In this document: piece by piece, positions 27,776 to 37,389 of the stretch
Numbering within the stretch: position 1 is the stretch's first letter
How the letters are laid out: every line of letters begins with the position of its first letter
NCBI GenBank assembly: GCA_900471605.1
Contig: UCEY01000003.1
Coordinates: 27,856-91,855 of the forward strand
Length of the DNA stretch: 64,000 nt
Origin: Hyphomicrobiales bacterium
GTDB lineage: Bacteria; Pseudomonadota; Alphaproteobacteria; Rhizobiales; Rhizobiaceae
Direction of reading: 5' to 3'
Translations under genes and position numbers: made by a program
Notes under the pieces: model-generated
What the model saw: only the letters and a program-made list of their open reading frames with translations
Told to the model about the DNA's origin: nothing
Database searches by the model: none

Positions 27776-29485
27776 TCAGGCGACCTTGGCCGGTCTCGCC
27801 CCGGCCGCGGCAGATCCCGGCTCGCGGATGGCCGAGCGCCGGTTCAGTTTGAAGTGGTTGACGAGTTCGACCAGCTTGCCCGCTCCCGTGGCAAGCTGCT
27901 CGCTTATGTAGGTCGTATGCTCGACCATGCCGGCGTTCTGCTGCGTCATGCGGTCGATCAGGGAAACCGCGTTGTTGATCTCCGACAAGCCGATCGATTG
28001 TTCCGAGGCGGCAGTCGCCAGCGACTGGACGTTCTTGTCGATCGACGCGACGAACTGTTCGATCTCGCGAAGAGCGTCCCCGGTCGCATCGACAAGGCGA
28101 ACCCCTTCGGTAACTTCCCGGCCGGAATTCTCGATGAGCCCCTTGATCTCCTTGGCGGCCTTGGCTGAACGCTGCGCCAGTTCGCGCACTTCCTGGGCGA
28201 CGACCGCAAATCCCTTGCCCGCCTCTCCGGCGCGGGCGGCTTCCACGCCTGCATTAAGGGCAAGCAGGTTGGTCTGGAAGGCGATCTCGTCGATGACCCC
28301 GATGATCTGGCTGATCTCCGCGGAAGCGGATTCGATGCGCTTCATCGCGGTGATGGTTTCCTCCACCACCGAAGAGGAGGTCGACGTGCTTTGCAGCGCG
28401 TTCTTGACGAGCTTTCGCGTGTCCTCCGTGCTGACGGTCGAGGACCGGACCGTTGACGTGACCTGTTCCAGCGCAGCCGAGGTCTGTTCGAGGGAGGCTG
28501 CCTGTTCCTTGGTACGCATCGAAAGCTGATCGGCCGCCTCGTGCATTTCCTGGCTGTTGCCGTTCAGGCTGTTGGTCTGCTTCAGCACATTGACGAGCGT
28601 TTCCTGGAACGCGCCGATCGAGGCGTTGAAATCGCGTCGCAGAGGCTCGAATTCCTCGATAAAGGGCACGTCGATGGTTTGCCGGATGTTGCAGTCCGCA
28701 AGCCGGGCAAGGCCGGCACCGAGCTCCTTCACCACCGTGACCCGCTCGCTGACGTCGGTCGCGAACTTCACCACCTTGAAAACCCGTCCGCTGTCGTCGA
28801 CGATCGGGTTATAGGAGGCCTGGATATAGACCTTCTGCCCGCCCTTGGCGACGCGGGTAAACTGATCGGCCGCGAACCGGCCGGCAGCAAGATTCTGCCA
28901 GAAGGTCCGATAGGCTGCCGATTGCACATAGTCGGGCTCGCAGAAGATCGAATGGTGCTTGCCGACGATCTCCGCGAGCGAATAGCCGAGCGTCTTCAGG
29001 AAATTCTCGTTGGCGGTCAGGATTTCGCCGCTGGGGGTGAATTCGATAATGGCCTGGGCGCGCGACAGGGCCTGCAGCTTTCCCTTGTCCTCCGCCGCGC
29101 TCTGCTTCGCAGCCGTGATGTCGGTCGCCAGCTTGACGATCTTGAAGGGCTTCTTGCCCCGGAACACCGGATTGTAGGTAGCCTGGATCCAGATCTCGCG
29201 GCCGCCTTTCGCGATGCGCTTGTACTGCTTCTGATCGTACTGACCGCCGACGAGCTGCTTCCAGAAGTCTTCATAGGCCTTCGACACAGCCTCGGCCGGA
29301 TCGACGAAGATACGGTGATGTTTGCCGACGATTTCCTCGAGCGTATATCCCATCGTCTTGCAGAAGTTCTCGTTGGCATGAAGGATCATGCCCTTGAGGT
29401 CGAATTCGATGATCGCCTGCGATTTGTCCAGCGCCTCCAATAGGGCGGCGTTGGATAATATGCGGCCGAACGGCACACCAGCCAT
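27776..29485 (-). CDS. Soluble methyl-accepting chemotaxis protein with two PAS domains
   Basis: This 569-residue cytoplasmic chemoreceptor has no membrane segment. Two near-duplicate PAS/PAC units occupy about 15-128 and 137-248, each with QAIIEF, an ANENF.KT.GY...EIVGKHH.IF core and a KGG..I.....YNP end. The MCP signalling domain follows, with the conserved hairpin [21 protein letters not shown] and [12 protein letters not shown]. It should signal through CheA/CheW; the PAS pair may bind haem or flavin to sense oxygen or redox state. ATG 29485 has GGAG 8 nt upstream; GTG two codons earlier is less likely. Confidence 0.94.
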   Translation of the reverse strand: MAGVPFGRILSNAALLEALDKSQAIIEFDLKGMILHANENFCKTMGYTLEEIVGKHHRIFVDPAEAVSKAYEDFWKQLVGGQYDQKQYKRIAKGGREIWIQATYNPVFRGKKPFKIVKLATDITAAKQSAAEDKGKLQALSRAQAIIEFTPSGEILTANENFLKTLGYSLAEIVGKHHSIFCEPDYVQSAAYRTFWQNLAAGRFAADQFTRVAKGGQKVYIQASYNPIVDDSGRVFKVVKFATDVSERVTVVKELGAGLARLADCNIRQTIDVPFIEEFEPLRRDFNASIGAFQETLVNVLKQTNSLNGNSQEMHEAADQLSMRTKEQAASLEQTSAALEQVTSTVRSSTVSTEDTRKLVKNALQSTSTSSSVVEETITAMKRIESASAEISQIIGVIDEIAFQTNLLALNAGVEAARAGEAGKGFAVVAQEVRELAQRSAKAAKEIKGLIENSGREVTEGVRLVDATGDALREIEQFVASIDKNVQSLATAASEQSIGLSEINNAVSLIDRMTQQNAGMVEHTTYISEQLATGAGKLVELVNHFKLNRRSAIREPGSAAAGARPAKVA

Positions 29486-29670
29486 AGTCACACTCCGTGC
29501 TCAAGCGAGATCGCTTCTGACAAGTGGAATAAGCTTAGATTGTCCGGTTGAAATTTCAGTTAAACCGAAAATTGACCGTATTCAATTTTTTCCCGCTATC
29601 ATGGCACCCGCGCTGACGGCGTCCGGACGAAACAGCCACAGTGAGGCCCTCTACCATGTATTATCAAAGC

Positions 29671-29696
29671 AAAAGGCCCGCCATGGGGCGGGCCTT
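29671..29696 (-). terminator. Rho-independent terminator after tal
   Basis: On the minus strand AAGGCCCGCC/GGCGGGCCTT forms a 10-bp stem around a 4-base loop, ending in TTTT. It lies 23 bases past the tal stop. Confidence 0.85.
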
Positions 29697-29718
29697 GCAT
29701 CTGTTGAGGGCGAACTGA

Positions 29719-30684
29719 TCAGGCCGCAGCGAGGGTCAGTTCCTTCTTGACCATCTGGCGCAGCGAGGTGAGGTCCTTGGCGAACGCCCGGATACCTTCC
29801 GAAAGCTTTTCGGTCGCCATCGCGTCCTCGTTCAGCATCCAGCGGAAGGACTTCTCGTCGAGCGACTGGAGCGGCTCGGCCTTGAAGGTTTCCGGCTGCA
29901 GCTTGCGCTCCAGCTTGCCGGTATCCTTGTCGAGTTCGTCGAGCAGCGCCGGGCTGATCGTCAGCCGGTCGCAACCGGCCAGCGCTTCGATTTCGCCGGC
30001 ATTGCGGAAGGAGGCGCCCATGACGATCGTCTTGATGCCGTTCGCCTTGTAGTAATTGTAGATGGCGCGGACGGAAACGACGCCCGGATCGGTCTCGGCC
30101 GTGTAGTCCTGGCCGGTCGACTTCTTGTACCAGTCGAGAATGCGGCCGACGAAGGGCGAGATCAGGAACACCTTGGCTTCGGCGCAGGCGATCGCCTGGG
30201 CCTGGCTGAAGAGAAGCGTCAGGTTGCAGTCGATGCCTTCCGTCTGCAGCACTTCGGCGGCGCGGATGCCTTCCCAGGTGGAGGCGAGCTTGATCAGGAT
30301 GCGGTCGCGCTCGATGCCGCGCTCCTTGTAGGCGGCGATGATCTGGCGCGCCTTGGCGATAGACGCCTCGGTATCGAAGGAAAGATCGGCATCGACTTCG
30401 GTCGAAACGCGCCCCGGAACCAGCTCGGACAGGGCGGCGCCGACGGTAATCGCCAGACGGTCGGCCACGGCGGATACGACGGCATCCGGCGTACCGGACT
30501 GCTTCCGGCCCCAGGCGATCGCTTCCTTCACCTTGTCGGCGAAGATCGGCGTGCCGAGCGCCTTCAGAACGATGGTCGGGTTGGTGGTGCAATCCACGGG
30601 CTTCAGGCGGGCGACCGCCTCGATGTCGCCGGTATCGGCAACGACCGTGGTCATGGAACGAAGCTGCTCTAGTTTAGACGTCAT
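29719..30684 (-). CDS. tal: Transaldolase
   Basis: This 321-residue TalB-type transaldolase exchanges dihydroxyacetone units between sedoheptulose 7-phosphate and glyceraldehyde 3-phosphate in the pentose phosphate pathway. The Schiff-base Lys132 lies in [13 protein letters not shown]. Asp31 of DCTTNPTI and the [10 protein letters not shown] segment are conserved. ATG 30684 was chosen. It is divergent from a SorC-family regulator, whose candidate palindromic sites lie in the shared promoter. Confidence 0.96.
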   Translation of the reverse strand: MTSKLEQLRSMTTVVADTGDIEAVARLKPVDCTTNPTIVLKALGTPIFADKVKEAIAWGRKQSGTPDAVVSAVADRLAITVGAALSELVPGRVSTEVDADLSFDTEASIAKARQIIAAYKERGIERDRILIKLASTWEGIRAAEVLQTEGIDCNLTLLFSQAQAIACAEAKVFLISPFVGRILDWYKKSTGQDYTAETDPGVVSVRAIYNYYKANGIKTIVMGASFRNAGEIEALAGCDRLTISPALLDELDKDTGKLERKLQPETFKAEPLQSLDEKSFRWMLNEDAMATEKLSEGIRAFAKDLTSLRQMVKKELTLAAA

Positions 30685-30783
30685 CCGAATATTCCTCAAA
30701 ATGGAGAACTAAACGCCTGTCGCGCGATGTGGCTCCTCCGGCGCGTTGGAGAGACTATCCTCCGTCGATGGTTAAAAAGTCAA

Positions 30784-30816
30784 GACATTTGTCCTTTGGA
30801 ATTGACATATGTGTCA
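30784..30816. promoter_or_regulatory. Candidate SorC-regulator operators between tal and the regulator
   Basis: Two imperfect palindromes share GACA/TGTC half-sites: GACATTTGTC (30784-30793) and TGACATATGTGTCA (30803-30816). They lie in the 182-bp divergent promoter region, 50-83 bp before the regulator start. Confidence 0.4.
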
Positions 30817-30866
30817 GCCGGAACAAATATCAATGCACTTTTCCATCATCTTGCCCGGGAGGACCG

Positions 30867-31850
30867 TTGGCCAGGCTCAGACGCGAGACCCACACCGCCT
30901 ATTCCGAAGCCGCGTCCATGCGGCTGCGGGCGGCATGGCTTTATTATAACCAGGGATTGACGCAAAAAGATGTCGCGGAACGGCTGGGCCTGAGCCGCTC
31001 GACGGTGATCCGCCTGCTCGACGAGGCGATGAAGCGCTCCGAGGTGCAGATCTGGATCAGCGAAGGCATCGACACCTGCGTCGAGCTGGCGATCCGGCTG
31101 GAAAAGGCCTATGGGCTCGACGAGGCGCTGGTCGTGCCGGCGCCGCGCGACGGAAGTGCCGCGGCGCTTGCAAGCTCGGTCGGCCTGGCGCTCGGGCAGT
31201 TCCTCTCCGAAGTGGTGCAGGACGACATGACGATCGGCGTCGGCTGGGGCCGCACCATGACCGCTTCGCTCGGCAGCTTTCGCCCGCCCCGGCGGGAAAA
31301 CTGCAAGGTCGTGTCGTTGCTCGGCGGCATCGTCGCTGTGCACCAGACCAATCCGATCGACTATACCTGGCGCTTCGCCGGCCAGCTCGGCGCCGAATGT
31401 TACATGTTCCTGGCGCCGCTCCTGGTCGATTCGGTCAAGACCAAGCGGGCGCTGATCGAGCAATGCGGGCTCAACACTATTTATGACCTTGCTGAAAATC
31501 TCGATCTCGCGGTGGTGAGCTGCGGCGATATCGGCCCCCATTCCACCTCGCTGTCGGAAGGCTTCATCTCCAAGGCGGAACTCGACCGGCTGATCGCCGC
31601 CGGCTGCGTCTGCGACACCATGTTCAACTTTCTCGACGAGCAGGGCCGCTCGGTGGATCACAAGCTGAATGAGCGGGTGATGTCGGTGGATCTCGATACG
31701 CTCAGGAAGGCGAAGCACATCGTGCTGTCGTCGGGCGGCGTGCACCGGGCGGTGGCGATCCGGGCGACGATCCGCCGGGTCGGCTGCAATACGCTGATCA
31801 CGGATGAGACGGCGGCAAAGGAGTTGTTGCGGCTGGCGGAGGAGGCGTAG
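30867..31850 (+). CDS. SorC/DeoR-family sugar-binding transcriptional regulator
   Basis: This 327-residue regulator starts at TTG 30867, directly behind GGGAGG; the protein then begins (M)ARLRRETHTAY, as in relatives. The helix-turn-helix is at about 31-52 (LTQKDVAERLGLSRSTVIRLLD). The sugar-binding domain has GVGWGRTMTAS, VSLLGGIVA and the C-terminal VVSCGDIGPH...GGVHRAVAIRA motifs. It is divergent from transaldolase, which suggests control of pentose phosphate metabolism by a sugar phosphate. Confidence 0.9.
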   Translation: MARLRRETHTAYSEAASMRLRAAWLYYNQGLTQKDVAERLGLSRSTVIRLLDEAMKRSEVQIWISEGIDTCVELAIRLEKAYGLDEALVVPAPRDGSAAALASSVGLALGQFLSEVVQDDMTIGVGWGRTMTASLGSFRPPRRENCKVVSLLGGIVAVHQTNPIDYTWRFAGQLGAECYMFLAPLLVDSVKTKRALIEQCGLNTIYDLAENLDLAVVSCGDIGPHSTSLSEGFISKAELDRLIAAGCVCDTMFNFLDEQGRSVDHKLNERVMSVDLDTLRKAKHIVLSSGGVHRAVAIRATIRRVGCNTLITDETAAKELLRLAEEA

Positions 31851-31863
31851 ACGGGAGTGGCTC

Positions 31864-32038
31864 GCCCCTCATCCGGCTGCCGCCACCTTCTCCCCGCATG
31901 CGGGGAGAAGGACCCGCGCCGCGCCCACTTGCCCAAAATAAACTAGGCCGCTCACCGCTTGAGAAGAACGAAGCCGGCGCGGCATATCCCTTCTCCCCGT
32001 CAGAACGGGGAGAAGGTGGCGGCAGCCGGATGAGGGGC
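31864..32038. repeat. RIME-like palindromic intergenic repeat, inverted pair
   Basis: GCCCCTCATCCGGCTGCCGCC at the left end has its inverse at the right end (GGCGGCAGCCGGATGAGGGGC region). Two CTCCCCG hairpins lie inside. It separates the convergent SorC and Ada-like genes. Confidence 0.8.
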
Positions 32039-32060
32039 AAGCCGCACCCAAACAAGCCCC

Positions 32061-32942
32061 TCACGCATTCCCCGCTTCCCACCCCAAAATCGCCCGCTTG
32101 CGCGTCAGCCCCCAGTGATACCCCGTCAGCGCCCCGCTCTTGCCGAGCGCGCGGTGACACGGCACCACGAACGAGATCGGGTTCGCCCCGACCGCCGCTC
32201 CCACCGCGCGGCTTGCGGTCGGCTGGCCGATGTCCCTGGCGACATCGGAATAGGTGACGGCCTTGCCGAACGGGATCTTCAAGAGGCTTTGCCAGACGCG
32301 CACCTGGAAGTCGGTGCCGATCAGCACGACCTTCAACGGCTGGTCGCAGGACCAGTTCGAACGGTCGAAGACGCGGTGGACGTAGGGCGACGTCATCTCC
32401 TGGTCGGCAACGTATTCGGCATTCGGCCAGCGGCGCATCATGTCGTCGAGCGCTGCCTGCTCGCAGCCGAGATCGGCAAAGGCGAGACCCGAGAGACCCC
32501 GATCCGTGGCCATGACCAGCGCCTGGCCGAAAGGCGACGGGTGAAAGCCATAGCGGATCGTCAGGCCGCCGCCCCTCGCCTTCCATTCGCCGGGCGACAT
32601 CGCCTCATGGGTGACGAACAGGTCGTGAAGGCGGCCGGGACCGGAAAGCCCGAGTTCGTAGGATGCTTCGAGCAGCGGCAACTCCTCCTTGCCGAGCAGG
32701 CGCTTGGCATGGTCGAGGGTGACGGCCTGCAGGAAGGCCTTCGGCGAAAGGCCGGCCCAGCGGGTGAACACCTTCTGGAGCTGGGTCGGCGACTGCCCGA
32801 GTTCGGACGCGATCGCTTCCAGCGACGGCTGGTCGCGATAGTCGAGCGTGATCATCTCAATGACGCGGCGAACGGTTTCGTAATCGGAGCCATCAGGCGT
32901 CACGTCGATGGGCGGCGAATTGATCTGGGCGAGAGCATTCAT
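32061..32942 (-). CDS. Ada-like methylated-DNA--protein-cysteine methyltransferase with AraC-type domain
   Basis: This 293-residue protein repairs O6-alkylguanine by suicidal transfer to Cys262 in VVPCHRALGKSGALTGYHWG. Residues about 23-120 form an AraC-type helix-turn-helix; 125-205 is the alkyltransferase N-domain; the rest is the DNA-binding/catalytic domain. The Zn/methylphosphotriester sensor domain of full Ada is missing, so it cannot be activated in the classical Ada way. ATG 32942 has AGAGGAG upstream. It appears to be a single-gene unit. Confidence 0.93.
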   Translation of the reverse strand: MNALAQINSPPIDVTPDGSDYETVRRVIEMITLDYRDQPSLEAIASELGQSPTQLQKVFTRWAGLSPKAFLQAVTLDHAKRLLGKEELPLLEASYELGLSGPGRLHDLFVTHEAMSPGEWKARGGGLTIRYGFHPSPFGQALVMATDRGLSGLAFADLGCEQAALDDMMRRWPNAEYVADQEMTSPYVHRVFDRSNWSCDQPLKVVLIGTDFQVRVWQSLLKIPFGKAVTYSDVARDIGQPTASRAVGAAVGANPISFVVPCHRALGKSGALTGYHWGLTRKRAILGWEAGNA

Positions 32943-33091
32943 GGCTTGTCTCCTCTGCAGCGCCGCACGCCGATCAACCCGGACCTTGGGCGCGCAGCAA
33001 TCGCTGTGCAACTGATATGCTGCTTAAATGCCTCTTCGGCTTTGCCGAAACCACCCGTTTCTTGCCCGATCGCAGGTTTTTCCGGCGCGTT

Positions 33092-33574
33092 TCAGATCCT
33101 TTGCTTGACGGTTGCGAGCGCGCGCCTGAAGGCTTTGGCGAAACTCTCCCGATCGTCCGGATTGAGGAAGGAGCCGATATCGGTGCCGCGTCCCTCGCCC
33201 GTCACCGACATCGACGTGATGCCGAACTCCTCGTGGCGGCTGACGTTGAAGCGCGCCCAGAACGGGTTGAAGCGATGCTCCACCATGCGTCCCGCCGGCG
33301 AGAACTTTCGGATCGACAGGTTGCTGCGCGAAACGGTGACTTCCTCGCGCGCCCGGCCGGCGCGGTAGCTCATTTTCAGCGCGATATAGAGACCGAGGAA
33401 ATCCAGCCCGAAGAAGAAGCCGATCGGATAGGCGCCGGTGATCAGGAAAAAGCCGCCATAGAGAAGGCAGACCCCGCCCGTCAGCACCAGCACGACGTGA
33501 AAACCCGTCTTGCCCAGCGACCGGTAAGGCGTCAGTTCGGCTGCGAAAACAGGCTGATCCTCGGAAACGTCCAC
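33092..33574 (-). CDS. DUF2244 membrane protein
   Basis: This 160-residue protein starts at GTG 33574, 8 nt behind AGGAGGG. Two adjacent helices (about 24-45 and 48-66) follow the family N-terminus F.AELTPYRSLGKTGF. The soluble C-terminal part has REEVTVSRSNLSIRKF, FNPFWARFNV and GRGTDIGSFLNPDDRESFA, all typical of DUF2244. Its function is unknown. It is divergent from nth. Confidence 0.9.
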   Translation of the reverse strand: MDVSEDQPVFAAELTPYRSLGKTGFHVVLVLTGGVCLLYGGFFLITGAYPIGFFFGLDFLGLYIALKMSYRAGRAREEVTVSRSNLSIRKFSPAGRMVEHRFNPFWARFNVSRHEEFGITSMSVTGEGRGTDIGSFLNPDDRESFAKAFRRALATVKQRI

Positions 33575-33610
33575 GTTGATTTCCCTCCTGCGGGATGCCT
33601 ATACAGGCAT

Positions 33611-34438
33611 ATGGCGACTCCAAAGATCAAATCCAAAACCAGCACCCCGCAAAAGTCAAATCACGCCCCCGAGCGCCAGGACGCAGTCAAGCGGGCGGCC
33701 AAGGGTGCGGGCAAGGGTGCGGGCAAGGCGAAGCGCTTCAAATCCGCCTATTCGAAAGCGGAGATGGAGGAGATCTTTCGCCGTTTCTCGGTGCAGCGGC
33801 CGGAGCCCAAGGGCGAGCTGGAGCACGTGAACCCGTTCACGCTGGTCGTGGCGGTGGCGCTCTCGGCCCAGGCGACCGATGCCGGCGTCAACAAGGCGAC
33901 GCGGGCGCTGTTCAGAATAGCCGACACGCCGGAAAAGATGCTCGATCTCGGCGAAGAAGGCGTCACCCAATATATCAAGACGATCGGGCTCTACCGCAAC
34001 AAGGCGAAAAACGTCATCGCCCTCTGTCGGATGCTGATCGACGAGTTCGGCTCGGAAGTGCCGAAGACCCGCGAAGAGCTGATCCGCCTGCCGGGCGTCG
34101 GCCGCAAGACGGCGAATGTGGTAATGTCCATGGCTTTCGGCGTGCCGACGTTGGCGGTCGACACGCATGTCTTCCGCATCGCCAACCGGCTGCTGATGGC
34201 ACCGGGCAAGACGCCTGACGAGGTAGAGGAAAACCTGCTTAAGGTGATCCCCGACCAGTATCTCTTCCACGCCCACCACTGGCTGATCCTGCACGGCCGT
34301 TATTGCTGCAAGGCGCGAAAACCGGAATGCGAGCGTTGCGTCATCGCCGATCTCTGCCGTTCGCCGGAAAAGACCGTCGACGTGCCGGCGCCGCTTGTCG
34401 AACTGCCGCAGCAGCTCATCGGCGAGGCCGTCGACTAA
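33611..34438 (+). CDS. nth: Endonuclease III (DNA glycosylase/AP lyase)
   Basis: This 275-residue base-excision repair enzyme removes oxidised pyrimidines. The HhH motif is LPGVGRKTANVV with the catalytic Lys, and the catalytic Asp lies in VDTHVFRIANR. A C-x6-C-x2-C-x5-C iron-sulfur cluster (CKARKPECERCVIADLC) is near the end. A Lys/Ala/Gly-rich N-terminal extension of about 50 residues (KGAGKGAGKAKR) is longer than in the E. coli enzyme and includes a tandem GGTGCGGGCAA DNA repeat. ATG 33611 was chosen. Confidence 0.96.
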   Translation: MATPKIKSKTSTPQKSNHAPERQDAVKRAAKGAGKGAGKAKRFKSAYSKAEMEEIFRRFSVQRPEPKGELEHVNPFTLVVAVALSAQATDAGVNKATRALFRIADTPEKMLDLGEEGVTQYIKTIGLYRNKAKNVIALCRMLIDEFGSEVPKTREELIRLPGVGRKTANVVMSMAFGVPTLAVDTHVFRIANRLLMAPGKTPDEVEENLLKVIPDQYLFHAHHWLILHGRYCCKARKPECERCVIADLCRSPEKTVDVPAPLVELPQQLIGEAVD

Positions 34439-34463
34439 GCGCAGTTGCCTCGCCACCGCCTGC

Positions 34464-35177
34464 CTAAAGCCTGAAGCCGGGATCGCGCTTCGAGACCGCC
34501 TTGTGCAGATGCACCATCAGGCCCGCGGCAAACAGCGGCGTCAGAAGGTTGACGATCGGAACCGCCAGGAAACAGGCGATCAGCAGGCCGGCCATGAACA
34601 CGGTGGAGGAATGTTTCGCGCGGAACGCCTGCGCCTCCGCCGGCGTCCTGAACCGCATCGCGGCGAACTCGAAGAATTCCCGACCGAGCAGGTAACCGTT
34701 CACCAGGAAGAAGGCGATCAGGTTGATGCCGGGGATGAACAGCAGGAAGAGCGCGACGATATTGCCGATGATGACGACGCCGAGGAACTGGACCGAGCCG
34801 ATGATCGCCTGGCCGAGCGGCATCGCCTGGCCGGGCGGGTCGCCCGGATAGTCGCGTTTCTCGACCACGTCCGCGACGTCGTCGAGGAAGAGACCGGCGA
34901 TGAGGGCCGTGATCGGCGCGATCAGCAGGGCGAGCGCCAACGCCAGCCCGATACCGGCGGCGATCGCCGCAAGCAAGGTGAGCCACCCCGCCCAATCCGG
35001 CAGGTCGGGGAAGAAGGCCGCAAACCATGGCCAGGCGTAGAGGATGAAGATTTCGCGAAGCGCGAACCAGATGCCGATCAATACGAGCGCGGTGAGGCCC
35101 AATGTCTTCCAGAACACGGAACGGGTCTCGGGCGCAAAGAGGTTGAGGAGCGAAAGTCTCGCGGCGTCGAAAATCAT
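34464..35177 (-). CDS. EI24/CysZ-family membrane protein
   Basis: This 237-residue membrane protein has about four helices and the EI24 motifs FLDDVADVVEKRDYPG and FIPGINLIAFFLVNGYLLGREFFEF. ATG 35177 (MIFDAARLSLLNLF) has GGAG 7 nt upstream and fits homologues; an ATG 27 bases earlier lacks a ribosome site. CysZ members move sulfate, but no cys genes are nearby, so the role is open. It is convergent with nth. Confidence 0.88.
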   Translation of the reverse strand: MIFDAARLSLLNLFAPETRSVFWKTLGLTALVLIGIWFALREIFILYAWPWFAAFFPDLPDWAGWLTLLAAIAAGIGLALALALLIAPITALIAGLFLDDVADVVEKRDYPGDPPGQAMPLGQAIIGSVQFLGVVIIGNIVALFLLFIPGINLIAFFLVNGYLLGREFFEFAAMRFRTPAEAQAFRAKHSSTVFMAGLLIACFLAVPIVNLLTPLFAAGLMVHLHKAVSKRDPGFRL

Positions 35178-35545
35178 CGGCGTCTCCAGGTTGGCGAAAG
35201 ACATGTAGGTTGGCGCAGGCGGGGGAGCAAGGAGCGCGGATAGCGGGGGAAGCCTGCAATCCCGACCGGGAGAGCCGGCACGACAGCAGATGCGACGATC
35301 CTCGGTTTAGCTCCTCGGCCCCGCGAGGAGACGGCAAGGGCGCGTCTGCAGCCGACAGGCCCCGGTTAACTTTCTCCCACCGGATCGAATACAACTTTAA
35401 TTGTATATTAATGCCACTTTAAACATCTCGATCCGCCCGGGACCTCAACGATTGGCTTCCGGCCCGGCAACGTGCAGGTTGCAACCCGGCGGCTGACGCA
35501 CCGCCGACTTTCGCTTCGGCTGACATATTTTGTGGATTTTTCGGA
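35178..35545. other. Intergenic region upstream of the FtsI-like gene
   Basis: No gene is supported in these 368 bases. Most is GC-rich, but 35389-35430 is strikingly AT-rich and holds the palindrome ATACAA-N6-TTGTAT (35389-35406), about 140 bp before the FtsI-like start; it may be a promoter with an operator. Confidence 0.5.
35389..35406. promoter_or_regulatory. AT-rich palindrome, candidate operator
   Basis: ATACAACTTTAATTGTAT has perfect 6-bp arms around a 6-bp centre in an AT-rich island. The cognate regulator is unknown. Confidence 0.35.
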
Positions 35546-37300
35546 ATGATCTCATTTGTCATCCGGCTCAGAAGCCGTGCACATTTCATCGTGAAGAGCA
35601 ATCTCGGCGGAGCGAATGCGACCTTTCTCGGCGCGCGGGCAAGCCGCAGAAAGGAAGCAAGGCAACGGCTTGCAATCCTGATCGCCGGGTTTCTTGCCGT
35701 CTATTTCATCATCGGCGCCCGTCTGGTCCAATACGGCCTTGCTGAACCGGCGGTGACGGGAATGATCGGCAGCAGCCCGGTCGCCTCTAGGCCGGACATC
35801 GTCGATCGCAACGGGGCGCTGCTGGCAACCGACCTCAACATGATCTCGCTCTACGCCGACCCGCGCAGGATCGTCGATGCGAACGAAGTCGTCGAGAAGC
35901 TCGCCATGGTCATCCCCAGCCTCGACTGGAGCGAGACGCACAAGAAGCTGCGATCAGGAACCGCCTTCCAATGGCTGAAGCGGCAACTCACCCCGAAACA
36001 GCAATCCGATATCCTGGCGCTCGGCATTCCGGGCATTGGCTTCAGACCGGAAAAACGCCGGTTCTATCCGGGCGGCCCGACCGCCTCTCACGTCGTCGGC
36101 CATGTGAACGTCGACAATCAGGGCCTTGCCGGAATGGAACGGTATCTGGACCAGCAGGGCCTCGGCGATCTTCGCCGCGCCGGACTGACCGGCGGCGCCC
36201 CGCTCGAGCCCGTCCGGCTATCCATCGATCTTCGCGTCCAGAACATCGTCCGCCAGGTCGTTGCCAACGCGATGACGGCCTATAAGGCCGAGGCCGCCGG
36301 CGCCGTCATTCTCGATGTCGATACCGGCGAGGTGCTGGCGATGGCATCGGTGCCCGACTACGACCTCAACGAACCCTCCCGAACGCTGCCGGACGGCAGC
36401 GTCGACAAAGACTATGAAAAGGGCTGGTTCAACCGGATGAGCAACGCCACGTTCGAGATGGGCTCGACCTTCAAGAGCTTCACGCTGGCGATGGGGCTGG
36501 ACGAAGGCAAGATCAACTTGAATTCCGTCGTCGATGCGTCCCGGCCGATCCGCATGGGCGGCTTCACCATCAAGGATTTTCGCGGCAAGAACCGGCCGCT
36601 CTCCATTCCCGAAGTCTTTCAGTATTCATCCAATATCGGCACCGCCGCGGTCGCCGACAGGGTTGGGGTGGAGGGCCATCAGCAGTTCCTCACCAAGCTC
36701 GGGCTTCTGTCCCGGATGGAAACCGAGATGCCGGGCGTGGCGACGCCGACCCAGCCAAGGACGTGGAAGAAGATCAACTCGGTCACCATCTCGTTCGGCC
36801 ACGGGGTCGCGACCACCCCGCTGCAGACCGCGGTTGCCGCCGCCGCTCTGATCAACGGCGGAACCCTCATTCCTCCGACCTTTCTTCCCCGTTCCCAGCA
36901 AGAGGCCACACGGATGTCCCGCCGGGTGATAAAGCCGAATACCGGCGCCGACATGCGCTATCTGTTCACCTGGAACGGCGTGAAGGGCTCGGGACGCGGC
37001 GCGCAGGTCGAAGGCTTCCACGTCGGCGGCAAGACGGGCACCGCCGACAAGGTGATCAACGGACGTTACGCCAAGGACATCAATTTCAACGCCTTCGTCG
37101 CCGCCTTCCCGATGGACAAGCCGAAATACATCGTGCTTTCGATCATCGACGCTCCGCAGACGGGCGAACACGGAGGACGGACGGCGGCCTCCACCGCCGC
37201 CCCGATGATCAAGGAGATCATCGGGCGATCGGCGCCCCTGCTCGGCGTGCAGCCCCGTTTCGGGTCACCGGACGCACCGCACCTGCTGGAGAATTATTAG
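35546..37300 (+). CDS. FtsI/PBP2-type penicillin-binding protein (stand-alone)
   Basis: This 584-residue class B transpeptidase cross-links septal-type peptidoglycan. A single membrane anchor lies at about 43-58. The PBP dimer domain (RPDIVDRNGALLATDL) is followed by the transpeptidase domain with all three motifs: S307-T-F-K310, S361-S-N363 and K496-T-G498. It is not in a division (dcw) cluster; neighbours are an EI24 protein and a sugar kinase. It is therefore probably a paralogue of the essential FtsI with a specialised use. Confidence 0.9.
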   Translation: MISFVIRLRSRAHFIVKSNLGGANATFLGARASRRKEARQRLAILIAGFLAVYFIIGARLVQYGLAEPAVTGMIGSSPVASRPDIVDRNGALLATDLNMISLYADPRRIVDANEVVEKLAMVIPSLDWSETHKKLRSGTAFQWLKRQLTPKQQSDILALGIPGIGFRPEKRRFYPGGPTASHVVGHVNVDNQGLAGMERYLDQQGLGDLRRAGLTGGAPLEPVRLSIDLRVQNIVRQVVANAMTAYKAEAAGAVILDVDTGEVLAMASVPDYDLNEPSRTLPDGSVDKDYEKGWFNRMSNATFEMGSTFKSFTLAMGLDEGKINLNSVVDASRPIRMGGFTIKDFRGKNRPLSIPEVFQYSSNIGTAAVADRVGVEGHQQFLTKLGLLSRMETEMPGVATPTQPRTWKKINSVTISFGHGVATTPLQTAVAAAALINGGTLIPPTFLPRSQQEATRMSRRVIKPNTGADMRYLFTWNGVKGSGRGAQVEGFHVGGKTGTADKVINGRYAKDINFNAFVAAFPMDKPKYIVLSIIDAPQTGEHGGRTAASTAAPMIKEIIGRSAPLLGVQPRFGSPDAPHLLENY

Positions 37301-37389
37301 GCCCAGGGTGTTTCGCGGCCTGTCGCGATAACAGCAAATGCGCTGGAACGGCCGCGCAAGCGTCTGGTCGGACGAGGACAGTCAGGCGC

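Noticed and set aside
33017..33610. N-terminal extension of nth by about 200 codons
   Set aside because: The extra codons lie antisense to the DUF2244 gene; the natural start is ATG 33611.
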